Below, piece by piece: positions 5,210 to 6,952 of a stretch of DNA of 6,952 bases (within the stretch, counting starts at the first letter, position 1; every line of letters starts with the position of its first letter). The translations under genes were made by a program, and so were the position numbers. Where the stretch lies: positions 1 through 6,952 of the forward strand of contig NZ_LSJM01000010.1 of assembly GCF_001557215.1 (NCBI RefSeq), written 5' to 3'. The DNA is from Sphingomonas sp. CCH9-E2 (GTDB lineage: Bacteria; Pseudomonadota; Alphaproteobacteria; Sphingomonadales; Sphingomonadaceae). A model generated the notes under the pieces. It worked only from the letters and a program-made list of their open reading frames with translations. It searched no databases and was not told where the DNA came from.

Positions 5210-6646
5210 TTAGCGGAATGGCGGCTCGTTGAACGCGCGCAGCTTGCGGCTGTGCAGCTTTGCGCCCTCGCGCCGCAATTCCTCGCAGGTTTCGATGCCG
5301 ATCTTGAGATGCTCGGCAATCGCGCGTTCGTAGAAGCGGTTGGCCTGGCCGGGCAGCTTGAGTTCGCCGTGCAGCGGCTTGTCCGACACGCACAGCAAAG
5401 TGCCGTAGGGGACGCGGAAGCGATAGCCCTGCGCTGCGAGCGTTGCGCTTTCCATGTCCACCCCGACCGCGCGGCTGAGCGAGAAGCGCAACGCCGAGCG
5501 TGAAAAGCGCAGTTCCCAGTTGCGGTCGTCCGTCGTGACGATCGTGCCCGTGCGCAGGCGGCGCTTGAGCTCATCCCCCGACTGGCCCGAGACGGTTTCG
5601 GCAGCGCGGGCCAGTGCCTGCTGCACTTCGGCAATCGCCGGGATCGGGATTTCGGGCGGCAGCACGTCATCCAGCACATGGTCGTCGCGCAGATAGGCGT
5701 GGGCGAGGACATAGTCGCCGATCCGCTGGCTGGGGCGCAGGCCACCGCAATGGCCGATCATCAGCCATGCCTCCGGGCGCAGCACGGCGAGGTGGTCGGT
5801 TATCGTCTTGGCGTTGGACGGGCCGACGCCGATGTTCACCAAAGTGATTCCGCTGCCATCCTCTGCCATCAGATGCCAGGCCGGCATCTGGTGGCGGCGC
5901 CACGCGCTGTCGGTCAGCAGCATTTCGGGATCGTCGCCAGCCTTGAACACGATGCCGCCCGGCCCGGACACGCCGGTAAAGCGGCTGCCTTCACCCACCT
6001 GCTCCGACGCCCACCGGACGAATTCGTCGACATAGCGGTGATAGTTGGTGAACAGGATGTACTGCTGCACATGCTCGGTCGGGGTGCCGGTATAGTGGCG
6101 CAGTCGCGCAAGGCTGAAATCGGTGCGCAGCGCGTCGAACAGCGCGAGCGGGCGGGTGCCGTCCTGGCTGATCCAGCTGCCATCCGCGATCTCGTCCCCG
6201 ATATGCGCCAGCTCGGTCGCCGGGAAATGCCGCGCGAGTTCGAGCACCGACACCTGATCCATCTTCAACACATGGCTGGGGTCGATCACATAGGGGAAGG
6301 GGATTTCCTGGCGCCCGGTGGCCGCGGTAACCTCAACATCATAATCCTCGATCAGCAGGGTCAGCTGTTCGACCAGATAATCGGCAAACATCGCGGGGCG
6401 GGTGACGCTGATCGCATAGTCGCCCGGCTCGACCAGCCGACCGAAGCTGCGCGCCGGGGTGGGGCGGTTGATTTCGTTGCGATATCGCACGCGAATTTCG
6501 GGATAGGCGAAGCTGCCGTCGGTGCGGCGCTCCGGGTCCGGGGCAATCCCCGAGGTCAGATAGAGATCGAGAGCCTCACGTAGGCGCGTGACGGAGGCGG
6601 TGTGCAGCCGATCCAGTTCGGCGACGATTTGTTCTGCTTGTGTCAT
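5210..6646 (-). CDS. amn: AMP nucleosidase
   Basis: The enzyme hydrolyses AMP to adenine and ribose 5-phosphate in the cytoplasm and helps set the adenylate pool. At 478 residues it is close to the full-length E. coli enzyme (about 484). The N-terminal AMP-nucleosidase domain covers roughly residues 10-180 and includes YPEIRVRYRNEI and FPYVIDPSHVL. The C-terminal half is a phosphorylase-superfamily domain with IGVGPSNAKT at 272-281, GHCGG at 298-302, the ribose-contacting DMES (M398, E399) and the base-side aspartate D422 in VSDKP. All key positions of the fold are present, so it should be active. The E. coli enzyme is activated by ATP and inhibited by phosphate; whether that holds here is not visible. 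The ATG at 6646 gives the full N-terminal helix; a GAAAG directly against it is a poor Shine-Dalgarno match. It lies between the truncated upstream gene and the histone-like gene on the same strand, with gaps of 94 and 87 bases, so it is probably transcribed on its own. Confidence 0.95.
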   Translation of the reverse strand: MTQAEQIVAELDRLHTASVTRLREALDLYLTSGIAPDPERRTDGSFAYPEIRVRYRNEINRPTPARSFGRLVEPGDYAISVTRPAMFADYLVEQLTLLIEDYDVEVTAATGRQEIPFPYVIDPSHVLKMDQVSVLELARHFPATELAHIGDEIADGSWISQDGTRPLALFDALRTDFSLARLRHYTGTPTEHVQQYILFTNYHRYVDEFVRWASEQVGEGSRFTGVSGPGGIVFKAGDDPEMLLTDSAWRRHQMPAWHLMAEDGSGITLVNIGVGPSNAKTITDHLAVLRPEAWLMIGHCGGLRPSQRIGDYVLAHAYLRDDHVLDDVLPPEIPIPAIAEVQQALARAAETVSGQSGDELKRRLRTGTIVTTDDRNWELRFSRSALRFSLSRAVGVDMESATLAAQGYRFRVPYGTLLCVSDKPLHGELKLPGQANRFYERAIAEHLKIGIETCEELRREGAKLHSRKLRAFNEPPFR

Positions 6647-6703
6647 CTTTCACGGCTAATTTGCCGCGATGACATTGGCAAGACCACAGCATGTAGCATC
6701 CGT

Positions 6704-6732
6704 GGCACGCCGGTCATCGTGACCGACGTGCC
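6704..6732 (-). terminator. Hairpin after the right-edge gene, terminator-like
   Basis: Read on the minus strand, 6732-6720 and 6716-6704 form a 13-bp stem with a single U-G pair and a 3-base loop. In the plus-strand orientation the same position is a C/A mismatch, so the structure favours minus-strand RNA. It begins 8 bases after the stop codon at 6741-6743. No U-tract follows, so it is either a Rho-independent terminator of the U-poor type or a 3'-end stabilising hairpin. It separates this gene from amn. Confidence 0.6.
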
Positions 6733-6740
6733 CGACCGGA

Positions 6741-6952
6741 TCAATTGGCGTCGTCGTCCTTCTCCAGCAGCTTGCTGACGCCGAACGCGGCCCCGGCAAC
6801 GGCTGCAGCTGCGCCGGCCGCGATGGCGGCTGCGGCGACGGGGTTCTTCTTGGCGGCATCGACGACGTCGTCGAATGCCTCGCTGATCGCTTCACCGGCG
6901 TCGTTGAGCGCTTCCTTCGCCTGGCTGAACAGCGATTCGTCGCCGGTGGCGG
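6741..6952 (-). CDS. Partial CDS, C-terminus of a small Ala-rich protein, function unknown
   Basis: A minus-strand frame is open from the right edge to a TGA at 6741-6743 and gives the last 69 or so residues; the start lies outside the window. The visible part begins GDESLFSQAKEALNDAGEAI, an amphipathic helix rich in acidic residues. A segment FDDVVDAAKKNPVAA leads into an Ala/Gly-rich, weakly hydrophobic stretch of about 20 residues. The end is KLLEKDDDAN, basic then acidic. Third-position G/C bias and the sensible helix/hydrophobic/charged-tail layout support this frame over the competing frame on the same strand. The layout recalls small stress-related membrane-associated proteins such as ElaB/YqjD, but no signature is visible and I do not assign a family. 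A hairpin follows the stop. Confidence 0.7.
   Translation of the reverse strand, partial: ATGDESLFSQAKEALNDAGEAISEAFDDVVDAAKKNPVAAAAIAAGAAAAVAGAAFGVSKLLEKDDDAN

Noticed and set aside
4331..5213. Two long plus-strand open frames (4331-5152 and 4587-5213) opposite the histone-like gene
   Set aside because: Their translations are monotonous Gly/Arg/Leu-rich or Ala/Gly-rich and lack domain structure. They exist because the Lys/Pro/Ala codon repeats contain no stop codons on the opposite strand. The minus-strand frame has a good ribosome-binding site and a coherent protein layout.
5678..6583. 301-codon plus-strand open frame antisense to amn
   Set aside because: It is a shadow of a confidently identified enzyme and its translation shows no family features.
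6661..6681. Inverted repeat TTGCC ... GGCAA just upstream of amn
   Set aside because: The arms are only 5 bp with an 11-base spacer, which is expected by chance; no promoter elements or family knowledge supports an operator.
6656..6895. 79-codon minus-strand frame overlapping the right-edge gene
   Set aside because: Its translation is Arg/Pro/Ser-rich and low in order, and it runs through the terminator-like hairpin. The alternative frame on the same strand ending at 6741 gives a coherent protein.
1..6952. tRNA genes, CRISPR arrays, insertion sequences, phage or toxin-antitoxin modules
   Set aside because: No cloverleaf-like sequence, regularly spaced repeats, transposase motifs or paired small toxin/antitoxin frames were seen. 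Nearly all of the window is accounted for by ordinary genes.

Overview
The window is GC-rich, densely coding DNA with short intergenic gaps. Its gene families and codon preference (G/C in third position) fit an alphaproteobacterium, most likely a sphingomonad. That placement is inferred from overall character and not from a marker gene. No tRNA, rRNA, CRISPR array, insertion sequence or other sign of recent transfer was seen. It reads as ordinary chromosome.

Left third (1-2432). A minus-strand operon encodes a MarR-family repressor (1102-1545), an EmrA/HlyD-type membrane fusion protein (51-1109) and the first 14 codons of a third protein (1-42). By position the third protein should be the EmrB-type drug:proton antiporter. 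The repressor and adaptor genes overlap by 8 bases. The repressor is divergent from a plus-strand alpha/beta hydrolase gene (1674-2432). The 128-base gap between them holds an AT-rich island with a perfect 14-bp palindrome (1559-1572) and a second, overlapping inverted repeat (1568-1591). These are good candidates for the MarR operator, and they could couple the hydrolase to the same regulator.

Middle (2494-4317). A plus-strand gene encodes a secreted M2-family metallopeptidase, a bacterial homologue of angiotensin-converting enzyme. The zinc site, substrate-binding residues, two disulfide pairs and several chloride-site residues can all be matched to human ACE. It ends at a very strong hairpin terminator (4320-4354).

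Right (4376-6952). Three minus-strand genes follow, given here in transcription order. The first is a truncated gene for a small Ala-rich protein (stop at 6741), followed by a hairpin. The second is AMP nucleosidase, amn (5210-6646). The third encodes a Lys/Ala/Pro-rich, histone-H1-like protein with a single predicted transmembrane helix (4376-5122).

The window does not contain an obvious new multi-gene system. The least explained items are the histone-like membrane protein, the palindromic regulatory region at 1555-1591, and the truncated gene at the right edge.
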